Positions 15,240 through 23,893 of a stretch of DNA of 35,510 bases are shown here, piece after piece. Within the stretch, counting starts at the first letter, position 1, and each line of letters starts with the position of its first letter. Below the pieces are notes generated by a model. It searched no databases, was not told the origin of the DNA, and worked only from the letters and a program-made list of their open reading frames with translations. The stretch is from Capillimicrobium sp035565675 (lineage in GTDB: Bacteria > Actinomycetota > Thermoleophilia > Solirubrobacterales > Solirubrobacteraceae). Made by a program: the position numbers and the translations under genes. The DNA is taken from contig DATMSA010000071.1 in NCBI GenBank assembly GCA_035565675.1, positions 1-35,510 on the forward strand, written 5' to 3'.

Positions 15240-17173
15240 TGCCCCGGCACCGAGCCGGTCCGCGGAACCCGCCGCTTGGCCGCGCACTGCTGCGCGAGCA
15301 GGGCGTCGAGCCGGCGGATCGCCGAGCGCACCGCCGGGTCGTCGCTCAGGGCCAGGTTCCGAAGCTCGAGCGGGTCGCGCGTGACGTTGTAGACCTCGAC
15401 CTGGTCGATCGGCGCCTTCGTCTTCACGGCGACGTCCGCCGGCCGGGTCCCCGCGCGCGCGACGTTGCCCTGGACGTGGATCGTCACGTCCTCGCCGCCG
15501 CTCGGGTCGCTCCAGTACTGCTGCGAGTCGTAGTAGCGGGTGAACTTCCACTTCTCCCGCGCGCCGTCGGGCCCCGTCGGGAGGTTGGCGACGACGGTCT
15601 CCAGGTGGTTGGGCTGGACGATCGCCTCGTACTCGTGGCTCAGGAACGAGACCTGGTGCTGGCCGCGGCTGGGGTCGTCGTCGGTGAAGAAGTACACGGG
15701 GTCGTCGACGACCGCGGGATCGACGTCGCCGAGGATCAGCTTCGACAGGTCGCGCCCGACGAGCGGCTGGGTCTCGGGATGGGTCCTGACCAGCTTCGCG
15801 CGCAGCGCGTCCTCGTCGAGCCCGGCCAGCCCCAGCAGCGTCGGCAGCAGGTCGGCGTGGCTGGTGAGCGCGTCGACCTGACGGCGCCGGCGGAACAGCG
15901 TCGGGTTGTGCACGATGAACGGCACGTGCGTGGTCTCCTCGTAGGCCTGGTGCCACTTCTGGCACATGCCGCCGTGCGCGCCGAGCATGTCGCCGTGGTC
16001 GGAGGTGAAGATCACGATCGTGTCCTGCGCCATCTGCGGGTGCTCGTTGAGCGCGTCGAGCACCTTCTGGATCTCGCGGTTCACGTTCTCCTGTAGCTGG
16101 TAGTAGAACCGCCGGTACTCGAGGCTGTTGGCCGTCGGCTGCAGCATCCGCGGGTACGTGTCGACGTAGCTGCGCTGCGCCGTCGGCTTGCCGCTCAGGT
16201 CCTCCTCGCTCGTCGCGCGGTACATGTCGGCGTCGAACAGGTCGTCGGGGACCTCACTGCCCTCGAGCTGGCCGTCGAGGTTCCACTGCGGCTCGCGCCG
16301 GGTGAGCTCGCCCCAGAGCACGATGTCGTGCGGGTTGACGAACGAGCTCACCAGCAGCCACGGCTTCGCGCGCCGGCCGCGCTTGGCCAGCGCGTGGATC
16401 TGCTCGACGGTCTGGGCGGCGAACTTCTCGTCGCGGCCCGGGCCCGCCGTCGCCGACGAGCCGGAGTTGAGCGGGTTGTCGCCGTGCGGCTCGGGGCCGA
16501 TCCAGCCGTCGAAGCCGAACCCGTCGAGCCGGTTGGCGTCGAGGTACATCTGCTCCTTGGCGGGATCGCGCCGGCCCTGATCGTCGAACGTGAGCACCTG
16601 CTCGTAGGTGCCGGGCACGTGCAGGTCGGCGAGCGAGACGTGCCACTTGCCCTTGTAGTAGGTGTCGTAGCCGCCCGCGCGGAAGTAGTCGCCGAGGGTG
16701 GGCAGCGCGTTGGGGTCGGCCCAGAAGATGTCGTTCTCGACGGCGCTCTTGGCGATGCCGTCGGTCTGGGACACGCCGTGCAGCGACGGGTACTGGCCGG
16801 TGAGCAGCGACGTGCGGCTGGGGGCGCACGCCGAGGTCATGATGTAGTGGTTGGTGAGCTCGACGCCGTTGTCGCGCAGGCTCTCCTCGGCCGTGTACCG
16901 GCGGGCGCGGTAGTCGCGCAGCGCCGGCGACTCGTAGACCGGCGGGAACCGGTACTCGTCGGCCATGATGAGGAGGATGTTGGGGCGGCGCCGCCCGCCC
17001 TTCGCCGCGGCCGCCTGCGCGGTGGGCGCGGCGTCGGCGGCCGCCGCGGGCGCCAGGCCGGCCGCGGCGGCGGCTGCGCCCGCGCCCTGCAGGAAGCGCC
17101 GGCGGGAGAGCCCTTCCCCGGCGGGGTCGGCGGCGGCGCCCTCCGTGACGTCGTCCGATCCGTTCCCGCGCAT
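15227..17173 (-). CDS. Tat-exported sulfatase
   Basis: A 648-residue alkaline-phosphatase-superfamily sulfatase. A twin-arginine signal (SRRRFL at 23-28, then an Ala-rich hydrophobic stretch) sends the folded enzyme out of the cell. The metal site begins at Asp72 (MADEY). The formylglycine motif is Cys116-Ala-Pro-Ser-Arg120, and the later metal/phosphate-type motif SDHGDMLGAHG is present. Catalysis would be hydrolysis of a sulfate ester after conversion of Cys116 to formylglycine; no activating enzyme is in the window. ATG 17173 is supported by AAAGGGGA six bases upstream; a longer frame exists but would push the Tat signal inward. Substrate could be an aryl, choline or sugar sulfate. Confidence 0.93.
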   Translation of the reverse strand: MRGNGSDDVTEGAAADPAGEGLSRRRFLQGAGAAAAAAGLAPAAAADAAPTAQAAAAKGGRRRPNILLIMADEYRFPPVYESPALRDYRARRYTAEESLRDNGVELTNHYIMTSACAPSRTSLLTGQYPSLHGVSQTDGIAKSAVENDIFWADPNALPTLGDYFRAGGYDTYYKGKWHVSLADLHVPGTYEQVLTFDDQGRRDPAKEQMYLDANRLDGFGFDGWIGPEPHGDNPLNSGSSATAGPGRDEKFAAQTVEQIHALAKRGRRAKPWLLVSSFVNPHDIVLWGELTRREPQWNLDGQLEGSEVPDDLFDADMYRATSEEDLSGKPTAQRSYVDTYPRMLQPTANSLEYRRFYYQLQENVNREIQKVLDALNEHPQMAQDTIVIFTSDHGDMLGAHGGMCQKWHQAYEETTHVPFIVHNPTLFRRRRQVDALTSHADLLPTLLGLAGLDEDALRAKLVRTHPETQPLVGRDLSKLILGDVDPAVVDDPVYFFTDDDPSRGQHQVSFLSHEYEAIVQPNHLETVVANLPTGPDGAREKWKFTRYYDSQQYWSDPSGGEDVTIHVQGNVARAGTRPADVAVKTKAPIDQVEVYNVTRDPLELRNLALSDDPAVRSAIRRLDALLAQQCAAKRRVPRTGSVPGQRAC

Positions 17174-17296
17174 GCCGTTCCCCTTTCGTGGTCTGACGGG
17201 CGCCGACCCCCGACGACCCCAATGAAACACGGCAGTCTCGCATAGGCGGAGACGGGGAGGTGGCGGTCGGCGCGGGCGATCGGGCAACATGGCGGC

Positions 17297-18238
17297 GTGC
17301 CGATCCGCCTACTCATCGCCGTCCTCGCCGCCGCCGTCGTGACCGCATTCGGCGCGACCGCCGCCGCGGGGGCCGCGCGCCCCACCCCCCAGCTCGTCCC
17401 CGACTCCACCCTCCCGGGCGAGGCCGCGTTCCTCGGTCCCGTGCACCGGGTGCCCGCCAACGGGATCGAGATCGGCTACCGCCAGTTCGGCAGCGGCCCG
17501 GACCTGCTGATGATCACCGGCGACACGGCGCCGATGAGCCTGTGGCTGCCGTACATGCTGCAGCCCCTGGCCGAGCGCTTCCGCGTGACGATCTTCGACA
17601 ACCGCGGCGTCGGCTACTCGACCGACGACCCGTCGGTGCGCCTCAGCGTGCCGCTGATGGCGCGCGACACGGCGGCGCTCATCCGCGCGCTCGGCCTGCG
17701 CCGCCCGACCGTCGTCGGCTGGTCGATGGGCGGCGAGATCGCGCTCACGATGGGCGCGCTGCGGATCGGGCGCATCGGGCGGATCGTGACCTCCGGCGGC
17801 GACGCCGGCAGCCGCCACACGATCCCGCCGCCGCCCGGCCTCATCAAGGAGCTGGCCGACCCCGACAACGTGCAGGCGGCGCTGGAGATCATGTTCCCCA
17901 AGACGCCCGCCGGCGAGGCCGCGCAGGCGCAGTTCGTTCAGTCCTACCTGGCGACTCCGCAGGAGACCGTGTCCCAGCAGACGCTGGACCGCCAGGCCGC
18001 CGCCGAGAACGCGTTCCTGCGCACGAACGTCGTGTGGAAGCGGCTGGGCCGCATCCGCGTGCCGACGCTCATCACCAACGGCGCGCTCGACCCGGCCGTG
18101 CCGGCCGCCAACGCGCGCCGGCTCGCGCGGCGCATCCCGGGCGCCCGCCTCTCGATCTTCGAGGGCGCCGCGCACGGGATGATGTTCCAGGACGCCGAGC
18201 GGTTCGCGGCCGAGGTGGCGCGCTTCGCCGGTCGGTGA
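17297..18238 (+). CDS. secreted alpha/beta hydrolase
   Basis: A 313-residue protein. Residues 1-26 form a Sec signal peptide ending in an AAAGAA-like cleavage region. The alpha/beta-hydrolase triad is complete: Ser143 in GWSMGG, Asp265 in NGALDP and His293 in GAAHGM. The oxyanion region is around GDTAPM, and DNRGVGYS (101-108) is typical of the fold. Esterase, lipase or peptidase activity are all possible. Translation starts at GTG 17297. The gene is divergent from the sulfatase (123 bp between starts) and ends two bases before tRNA-Val, which lies on the other strand. Confidence 0.9.
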   Translation: MPIRLLIAVLAAAVVTAFGATAAAGAARPTPQLVPDSTLPGEAAFLGPVHRVPANGIEIGYRQFGSGPDLLMITGDTAPMSLWLPYMLQPLAERFRVTIFDNRGVGYSTDDPSVRLSVPLMARDTAALIRALGLRRPTVVGWSMGGEIALTMGALRIGRIGRIVTSGGDAGSRHTIPPPPGLIKELADPDNVQAALEIMFPKTPAGEAAQAQFVQSYLATPQETVSQQTLDRQAAAENAFLRTNVVWKRLGRIRVPTLITNGALDPAVPAANARRLARRIPGARLSIFEGAAHGMMFQDAERFAAEVARFAGR

Positions 18239-18240
18239 GA

Positions 18241-18314
18241 TGGGCGGTACAGGGCTCGAACCTGTGACCTCCTGCTTGTAAGGCAGGCGCTCTGGCCAGC
18301 TGAGCTAACCGCCC
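18241..18314 (-). tRNA. tRNA-Val(TAC)
   Basis: The 74-base cloverleaf has acceptor GGGCGGT with ACCGCCC, anticodon stem CCTGC/GCAGG around loop CTTACAA giving TAC, and T arm with GGTTCGAGCC. Discriminator A; CCA not encoded. Confidence 0.97.
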
Positions 18315-18373
18315 GCGCTGGCGACAGGCTAGCCGCGGCCGGGAGCGCGCGTGCGCGGCCTATGCTGCGGCGC

Positions 18374-18712
18374 ATGGACGCGCGGATCGCGGTGAAGGCG
18401 CTCGTGCTGCAGGTCGTCGCGGTGGCGCTGCTCGCGGTCGTGCTCGCGCTCGCGCTCCCCAAGAGCTTCTTCGAGGAGTGGGGCTGGCTGTCGGGGCCGG
18501 TCGGCTGGCTGGCCTGCGCGGCGCTCACCGCGCGCGTGCTGTCGCTGCCCCTGGTGGGCGCGCTGACGGGCGCGGTGCTCGCCGGCCTGCCGAGCGTGAT
18601 CGCCGTCGTGGCGGGAGTGCACTGGCTCGGCGCCCTGATCGCAGCCGTCCTGTTCGGGCTGTGGTGCGGCCGCCTGGCGGTCGACCGCGACCTGGACGCC
18701 GAGCTGGTGTGA
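18374..18712 (+). CDS. small multi-pass membrane protein
   Basis: A 112-residue hydrophobic protein with three to four predicted membrane segments (about 9-32, 42-58, 61-80 and 83-103). The loops are short and the C-terminal tail acidic (DRDLDAELV). There is no recognisable motif or family function. ATG 18374 is chosen because a TATGCT -10 box (18361-18366) lies seven bases upstream and overlaps the earlier in-frame ATG at 18362. The gene probably has a leaderless message. It ends eight bases before the convergent binding-protein gene. Confidence 0.75.
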   Translation: MDARIAVKALVLQVVAVALLAVVLALALPKSFFEEWGWLSGPVGWLACAALTARVLSLPLVGALTGAVLAGLPSVIAVVAGVHWLGALIAAVLFGLWCGRLAVDRDLDAELV

Positions 18713-18719
18713 GCGCGCC

Positions 18720-19853
18720 TCAGCCGATCTGCACGTAGCGCCCGTTGCGGATCTGCTGCACGACCGGCTCGTGGAGCGGCTCGCGGTCGGGGTCGAACGA
18801 GAAGCGGCCGAGGATCGTGTCGACGTCGCGCAGGGACGCGAGCGCGTCGCGGACCGCGCGCGGGTCGGCCGAGTTCGCGCGCTTCAGCGCCTCGGCCAGC
18901 AGCTTCACGCCCGTGTAGGACTGGGCGGCGAACTGGTCGGGGTCGCGGGAGAAGTGGGCCCGGTAGGCGGCGACGAACTCGGCGTTGCCCGGGGTCGTCG
19001 CGGTGTCGATCCAGGCCGCGCCGGAGATCGCGCCCTCGGCGGCGCGGCCGGCCTGCTCGATGAGCCCGGGCGCGTTGAACGCGTTGCCGCCGATGAACGG
19101 CACCTTGCGCAGCCGCGGCATGCGCCGGGCGGCCTTCATCACCTTCACGGCGTCGGGCGCGAGCGCCGAGACGAACAGCGCGTCGGGCCGCTTGCGGGCG
19201 ACGGCGCGCAGCGCGCGGACGTAGCCGCGGGCGGAGTCCGACGCGAACGAGCGGTCGGCGACGAGCTTCACGCCGCGCCGCTCGCGCAGCGCCTGGCGGA
19301 ACACGTCGCGGCCCGTGCGCGAGTAGGCGTCGGGCGTGGCCCAGACGATCGCGGCGCGCCGGTAGCGCAGCAGGCGGTGGCTGACCGCGACGGTGTGGGG
19401 CTGCACGACGCGCTCGGGCAGCGAGTCGCGGAAGACGAAGTCGCCGATCTCGAGGATCCCGTCGCCGGTGTTCGACACGGCCATGACCGGGACGCGGCGC
19501 TCCTGGGCGACGCGGTCGGCGACGAGCGCCGAGTTCGACAGCGTGGGGCCGAGCAGCGCGACGGCGCCCGAGTCGATGAGCTCGCCGAACAGCGTCGCGG
19601 CGCGCTGGGCGTCGGAGCCGTCGTCGCGGATCTCGAGCGCCAGCTTCGTCGCGCCGAGCATGCCGGAGGCGTTGACCTCGTCGACGGCGAGCTGGGCGCC
19701 GCTGGGCTGCTGCGTGGCGTAGTCGGCGCCGGCGCCGGTGATCGAGAACACGGCGCCCAGCCGCACGTCCCCCTCGGGGAGCTGCGCGCCGGCCGTGGCG
19801 GGAAGGAGGAGGAGCGTCGCGATCGTCGCGACGAGGGTGAGAAGGCGAGACAT
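18720..19853 (-). CDS. ABC-type branched-chain amino acid-like substrate-binding protein
   Basis: A 377-residue periplasmic-binding-protein type I of the LivJ/leucine-binding family. It has a signal peptide at 1-23 (ending TAGA), then VRLGAVFSITGAGADYA, the entry typical of the family, and AVDEVNASG, ALLGPTLSNS and FVFRDSLPE. No lipobox cysteine is present, unlike many Gram-positive binding proteins. No permease or ATPase genes lie nearby, so it may serve a transporter elsewhere or act as a sensor partner. A TAGCCT box ends nine bases before the ATG. The ligand cannot be told. Confidence 0.9.
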   Translation of the reverse strand: MSRLLTLVATIATLLLLPATAGAQLPEGDVRLGAVFSITGAGADYATQQPSGAQLAVDEVNASGMLGATKLALEIRDDGSDAQRAATLFGELIDSGAVALLGPTLSNSALVADRVAQERRVPVMAVSNTGDGILEIGDFVFRDSLPERVVQPHTVAVSHRLLRYRRAAIVWATPDAYSRTGRDVFRQALRERRGVKLVADRSFASDSARGYVRALRAVARKRPDALFVSALAPDAVKVMKAARRMPRLRKVPFIGGNAFNAPGLIEQAGRAAEGAISGAAWIDTATTPGNAEFVAAYRAHFSRDPDQFAAQSYTGVKLLAEALKRANSADPRAVRDALASLRDVDTILGRFSFDPDREPLHEPVVQQIRNGRYVQIG

Positions 19854-19862
19854 GGCCGCGGC

Positions 19863-19872
19863 AGGCTACCGT
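19863..19872. promoter_or_regulatory. overlapping divergent -10 boxes
   Basis: AGGCTACCGT holds TAGCCT on the minus strand (19863-19868) and TACCGT on the plus strand (19867-19872), sharing two bases. Each ends exactly nine bases before its start codon (19853 minus, 19882 plus). Only 28 bp separate the two starts, so both transcripts must be leaderless or nearly so. Confidence 0.55.
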
Positions 19873-19881
19873 CCCGCTCGC

Positions 19882-20634
19882 ATGGATCTGGGTCTCACTG
19901 GACGCGTGGCGCTGGTCACCGGCGCGTCGAAGGGGATCGGCCGCGCGATCGCCGCCGAGCTCGCCGCCGAGGGTGCGCGGGTCGCGGTCGCCTCCCGCTC
20001 GCGCGAGCGCATCGACGAGGCCGCCGAGGCGATCGGGGCGACCGGGTTCGTGTTCGACAGCCGCGACGACGCCGCCGCGCCCGGGCTGGTCGAGGCCGTC
20101 GCCGCCGCCCTCGGCGGACCGGTCGAGATCCTCGTCACCAACACCGGGGGCCCGCCGAGCAACCCCGACCCGCTCGCGTTCCCGCGCGAGGAGTGGGAGG
20201 CGGCCTACCGCGAGCTCGTGCTCGGGCCGATCGCGCTCATCGAGGCGGCGGTCCCGGCGATGCGCGAGCGCGGCTGGGGCCGCGTGCTGAACGTCAGCTC
20301 CAGCGCGGTGCGCGAGCCGATCGGCAACCTGATGCTGTCGAACGCCAGCCGCTCGGCGGCGCTGGCGGCGTTCAAGACGCTGGCGCGCGCGCTGGCCCGC
20401 GACGGGATCACGTTCAACACGCTGCTGACGGGGCGGATCGCCACCGAGCGCATCGAGAAGCTGTACGGCTCGCTCGAGGAGGCGCAGGCGATCGCCGCCG
20501 AGGAGATCCCGGCCGGGCGCCTGGGGACCGTCGAGGAGATGTCGGCCGCGGCCGCGTTCCTGTGCTCCGAGCGCGCCTCGTTCATCACGGGCGAGGCGCT
20601 GCGCGTCGACGGCGGCATGACCCGCTCAATCTGA
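19882..20634 (+). CDS. atypical short-chain dehydrogenase/reductase (SDR)
   Basis: A 250-residue Rossmann-fold protein with the cofactor motif TGASKGIG (13-20) and the C-terminal VDGGMTRSI typical of FabG-like SDRs. The usual NNAG is NTGG (87-90). The catalytic YxxxK is absent: the matching position reads Ser153-Asn-Ala-Ser-Arg157, while the Ser cluster 139-141 remains. It belongs to a group often annotated as 3-oxoacyl-ACP reductase or SDR oxidoreductase without the tyrosine. It may use a different acid, or have lost activity. ATG 19882 follows a TACCGT box by nine bases; longer frames overlap the divergent gene. Confidence 0.9.
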   Translation: MDLGLTGRVALVTGASKGIGRAIAAELAAEGARVAVASRSRERIDEAAEAIGATGFVFDSRDDAAAPGLVEAVAAALGGPVEILVTNTGGPPSNPDPLAFPREEWEAAYRELVLGPIALIEAAVPAMRERGWGRVLNVSSSAVREPIGNLMLSNASRSAALAAFKTLARALARDGITFNTLLTGRIATERIEKLYGSLEEAQAIAAEEIPAGRLGTVEEMSAAAAFLCSERASFITGEALRVDGGMTRSI

Positions 20635-20645
20635 GCCGGCGACAG

Positions 20646-20717
20646 TACCCCCAGGGGGAATCGAACCCCCGCTACGGGCGTGAAAGGCCCGCGTGCTAAC
20701 CGCTACACCATGGGGGC
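20646..20717 (-). tRNA. tRNA-Glu(TTC)
   Basis: The 72-base cloverleaf has acceptor GCCCCCA with TGGGGGT (terminal G-U pair), anticodon loop CTTTCAC giving TTC, and T arm with GGTTCGATTCC. Discriminator A; no encoded CCA. It lies 11 bases after the convergent SDR gene. Confidence 0.96.
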
Positions 20718-20802
20718 GGGCACCGATCGAGTGTAGGCACGACCCGAGCCGGCACGGGAGCCGGTGCGTGGCCGCGCCCCACAGTGCAACCATGTTCATC
20801 TC

Positions 20803-20877
20803 GCCGCCGTAGCTCAGTCAGGTCAGAGCAATCGCCTTTTAAGCGAATGCGCGCAGGTTCGAATCCTGCCGGCGGCA
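20803..20877 (+). tRNA. tRNA-Lys(TTT)
   Basis: The 75-base cloverleaf has acceptor GCCGCCG with CGGCGGC, D arm GCTC/GAGC, anticodon loop CTTTTAA giving TTT, and T arm GCAGG/CCTGC. The top pair of the anticodon stem is A-A, a mild mismatch. Discriminator A; no encoded CCA. It is divergent from tRNA-Glu, 85 bases away. Confidence 0.96.
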
Positions 20878-20909
20878 TTCCTTCTTCCTCTCGCGTTGCT
20901 CGCGCCGGC

Positions 20910-21635
20910 TCAGGATCGCGAGGCGAAGTCGACGAGGATGCGGGTCAGCTCGTCGGGCATCGAGTAGAACGGCGAGTGGTCGGTGTGGAGCTCGGCGGTC
21001 TCCACGCAGGGCGCCTCGCGGACCATCCGCTTCTGCAGCTCGAGCGGGATCGCCTTGTCCTTCGTGCAGAACACGTAGCGCCGCGGGATGCCGTGGTCGT
21101 CGTCGATGCGCACCGGCTCGACGAACGGCGCGGCGGCCTGGGGCGCGAGCTTGGCGGCGGCCTCGTCGGCGACGTCGGGCGGACACTCGCCGTAGAGGAC
21201 CTCGCGCCCGGCCTCGGCGGGCAGCGTCGCGACCGGCGGGTCGCCCTCGACGACCATGTTGCGCTGCACGCCGTCGGCGGCGCCCTCGGGCAGGCTCGCC
21301 AGCGACTTGAGGCTCTCGCCGTCCTCGGGCAGGAACGCCGACACGTACACGAGCTGCGCGATGCGATCCGCGCACTGCGCGGTCGCCTGCGTGGTCACCA
21401 TGCCGCCCATGCTGTGGGCGACCAGGACGGCCGGCTCCTCGTCGCCGCGCAGCACCTCGCACGTGCTGTCGACGTACGCCTGCAGGGTCACGTCCTCGAC
21501 CGGCGTCGTGTCCGCGCCCGCGCCGGGCAGGTCGGGGTTGTCCACCGTGTGCCCCGCCCGACGCAGCCGATCCGCGATCGGCTCCCAGCAGTACGCGCCT
21601 TCGAACGCGCCATGAACGATGACGAACCTGGCCAT
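20910..21635 (-). CDS. alpha/beta hydrolase, methylesterase/salicylate-binding-like
   Basis: A 241-residue cytoplasmic protein starting MARFVIVHGAFEGAYCW, the opening seen in plant-methylesterase/hydroxynitrile-lyase-like bacterial hydrolases. Nucleophile Ser75 lies in AHSMGG. A late Asp region (CTKDKAIP) and the His in TDHSPF complete the triad. Ester hydrolysis is the expected activity; the substrate is unknown. ATG 21635 is supported by GAGG six bases upstream; a TTG two codons earlier is less likely. A TAGGGT box on the minus strand (21735-21740) is a candidate promoter with a leader of about 90 bases. Confidence 0.9.
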   Translation of the reverse strand: MARFVIVHGAFEGAYCWEPIADRLRRAGHTVDNPDLPGAGADTTPVEDVTLQAYVDSTCEVLRGDEEPAVLVAHSMGGMVTTQATAQCADRIAQLVYVSAFLPEDGESLKSLASLPEGAADGVQRNMVVEGDPPVATLPAEAGREVLYGECPPDVADEAAAKLAPQAAAPFVEPVRIDDDHGIPRRYVFCTKDKAIPLELQKRMVREAPCVETAELHTDHSPFYSMPDELTRILVDFASRS

Positions 21636-21772
21636 CAGCAACCTCGCCGTCCGTGGTGTGCCGCCCCCGGTGGCGCGAGCCGGGCCGCGAGGCCCGCTGC
21701 GTGTCGTCGCGTCAGGGGGCGCCGACAGCGGCCGACCCTAGCACACCATTTTCTGGGAAGACGCGAGGCGCG

Positions 21773-21964
21773 CTACGAGGTGCGGCGCTCGAGGTCGGCG
21801 ACCTCGTCGGCCTTGCGCTCGGCCCGCTCCTGGTCGCGAGCGAGCTCGTCCTTCGCCTCGCCCTTGCGCTCCTCGTCGCGGCCCTGGCGGCGCAGCGACG
21901 CGTCGTCGGCCAGGTCGCCGGCGGCCTTCTTGAAGCGGCCGCTGATCTTGTCGATGATGCTCAT
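21773..21964 (-). CDS. CsbD-family stress protein
   Basis: A 63-residue, highly charged protein. The CsbD signature region is KISGRFKKAAGDLADDASL near the start, then alternating Glu/Lys/Arg/Asp helices. CsbD proteins are small, disordered or helical, and in Bacillus belong to the general stress regulon; their molecular action is unclear. The gene stands alone between the hydrolase and the VOC gene. Confidence 0.85.
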   Translation of the reverse strand: MSIIDKISGRFKKAAGDLADDASLRRQGRDEERKGEAKDELARDQERAERKADEVADLERRTS

Positions 21965-22011
21965 GGCCGCCCGCTACCCGCGGGGCGCGGTCCTACCCCA
22001 CCGACCGAGCG

Positions 22012-22383
22012 CTACCGCGCCGGGCCGACGAGGACCCAGCCGTTGCCGTCGGGGTCGGCGAAGCTCGCCCACTGACCCCACGGGTCGTCGTGCACCTCGT
22101 CCTCGGCGAACTCGACGCCCCGCGCCCGCAGCTCCTGGAAGGCGGCGTGCGCGTCGTCGGTCCCGAGCACGAGCCCGTGCAGCGACCCCGGCTTCATCGC
22201 CTCGATCCACGGCACGAGCGAGATCGACGCGCCGCCCGCGGGCGGGACGAGCTCGACCCAGCGGCGGCCCTCCCCGAGCTCCGCGTCCTCGCGCTCGGCG
22301 AAGCCGAGCACCTCGGTGTAGAAGCGGCGGGCGCGCTCCTGGTCGGCGACCGGCACCGACACGATGTCGACGCTGAAGTTCAC
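22012..22383 (-). CDS. VOC-family (glyoxalase/bleomycin-resistance-like) protein
   Basis: A 123-residue single-domain VOC protein with the pattern IVSVPVADQERARRFYTEVLGF, a mid-protein HGLVLGTDDAHAAF and the final FADPDGNGWVLV. The His-to-acid spacing fits a metal or ligand site, but these small proteins cover many activities. It starts at GTG 22383. TACCGT on the minus strand (22392-22397) ends eight bases before it, suggesting a leaderless message. Divergent from the membrane glycosyltransferase-like gene. Confidence 0.9.
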   Translation of the reverse strand: MNFSVDIVSVPVADQERARRFYTEVLGFAEREDAELGEGRRWVELVPPAGGASISLVPWIEAMKPGSLHGLVLGTDDAHAAFQELRARGVEFAEDEVHDDPWGQWASFADPDGNGWVLVGPAR

Positions 22384-22441
22384 CGTCCGGCACGGTACCG
22401 CGCACGGCGCCGGCTGTCAGCCCGGTACGCTCGCCTCCCGC

Positions 22442-23875
22442 ATGTCGACGTCCGCCCCCTCGCTGCGACGCGCCTGGGCGCGCCCGCGGCACGCCATGCC
22501 GGCCGGCGGGCTCGGGACGATCGCGCTCGCGTCGCTCGGGCTCGCGCTGCTGTCGTTGCTGCTGCCGAGCACGCCCACGTACGACCCGTACGCGTGGCTG
22601 ATCTGGGGCCGCGAGATCCTGCATCTCGACCTCGACACCGAGTTCGGGCCGTCGTGGAAGCCGCTGCCGGTCCTGTTCACCACGGTGTTCTCGCTCGTGC
22701 CCTCGGCGGCCCCGGACCTGTGGGTGGCGGTCGCGCGCGCGGGCGCGATCGCGTCGCTGCTGCTGTGCGTGCGGATCGTCTGGCGCCTGGGCGGCGGGCT
22801 CGCCGGCGGACTGGTCGCGGCCGCCTGCCTGGCCGTGTCGACCGGCTACCTGCGCTTCGCCGTCATCGGCGACTCCGAGGGCCTGCTCGTCGCGCTGCTG
22901 CTGGCCGCCGTCGACCAGCACCTCTCCGGCCGCCGCCGCGCCGCGCTGTGGCTGGCGTTCGGCGCCTGCCTGCTGCGCCCCGAGGCGTGGCCGTTCGCCG
23001 GCGTCTACGCGATCTGGCTGTGGCGCGCCGAGCCGGCGCTGCGGCGCACGACGATCGGCATGGTGGTCGGCGGCATCGTGCTGTGGTTCGGCCCCGAGCT
23101 GTGGGGGTCTGGCGACGCGCTGCGCGCCGGCAAGCGCGCCCAGGACCCCAACCCCAACGCGATCGCGTTCGCCGACTTCCCGGCCTGGGAGGCGATCAAG
23201 CGGACGGTCTCGATGACGCCCTGGCCGGCGAAGCTCGGCTTCCTCGTCGTGGTCGCCGGCTGGATCAGCGGCCGCTGGCGCGACCGCCGCGTCGGGCTGA
23301 TCGCGCTCGCCGCGCTGCTGTGGACGCTCGAGGTCGCGATCATGACCGAGCGCGGGTTCTCCGGGAACGCGCGCTACATGATCGCCCCGGTCGCGCTGGC
23401 CTGCCTGGCCGGCGGCCTCGGCTGGGCGAAGGCGTTCGCGCTCGCCGGCCGGCTCCTGGCGCCGCGCGCCGGCCGCGCCGCCGCGGCGGCCGCCACGGTC
23501 GTCGCGCTCGTGGTCGCCGCCGCCCTGCTCCTCGCCCCGGCCGACCGCCTGCCCGGCGACTGGCGCTCGGCCCGCGACGAGGCGCACCTGATGGAGGCGC
23601 TGGACCGCGCGATCGCCGCCGCCGGCGGCCCCGCGCGCGTGCGCGCGTGCGGGTCGATCACCACCGGCCCGTTCCAGGTGACGCCGCTGGCGTGGAAGCT
23701 CGACGTCCACATCCGCCGCATCGACCTCGTGCCGACGGTGCCCGGGACGGTCTTCCGGTCGGGCCCGATGCCACGCTCGATCCCGGGTGCGCCGCCGATC
23801 ACCGTCGGCGACCCGCGCTGGCGGCCGGCGGCCCACGTCGACCCGTGGGAGGTCCTGCAAACGTGCCGCGCGTAG
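22442..23875 (+). CDS. polytopic membrane protein, GT-C glycosyltransferase-like
   Basis: A 477-residue protein with about nine to ten membrane helices and a soluble C-terminal part after about residue 375. The first outside loop has YDPYAWLIWGREI, an acidic loop in the place where GT-C enzymes keep their catalytic Asp. A lipid-phosphate-sugar transferase is therefore likely, but the donor and acceptor cannot be told. ATG 22442 is chosen from the TACGCT box ten bases upstream. It precedes the GT39-like gene by only 18 bases on the same strand. Confidence 0.75.
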   Translation: MSTSAPSLRRAWARPRHAMPAGGLGTIALASLGLALLSLLLPSTPTYDPYAWLIWGREILHLDLDTEFGPSWKPLPVLFTTVFSLVPSAAPDLWVAVARAGAIASLLLCVRIVWRLGGGLAGGLVAAACLAVSTGYLRFAVIGDSEGLLVALLLAAVDQHLSGRRRAALWLAFGACLLRPEAWPFAGVYAIWLWRAEPALRRTTIGMVVGGIVLWFGPELWGSGDALRAGKRAQDPNPNAIAFADFPAWEAIKRTVSMTPWPAKLGFLVVVAGWISGRWRDRRVGLIALAALLWTLEVAIMTERGFSGNARYMIAPVALACLAGGLGWAKAFALAGRLLAPRAGRAAAAAATVVALVVAAALLLAPADRLPGDWRSARDEAHLMEALDRAIAAAGGPARVRACGSITTGPFQVTPLAWKLDVHIRRIDLVPTVPGTVFRSGPMPRSIPGAPPITVGDPRWRPAAHVDPWEVLQTCRA

Positions 23876-23893
23876 CGCACTAACCTTCAGTCG

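Noticed and set aside
20784..22376. Frame of 530 codons starting at tRNA-Lys
   Set aside because: It begins within the tRNA and continues antisense to the hydrolase, CsbD and VOC genes; no family features.
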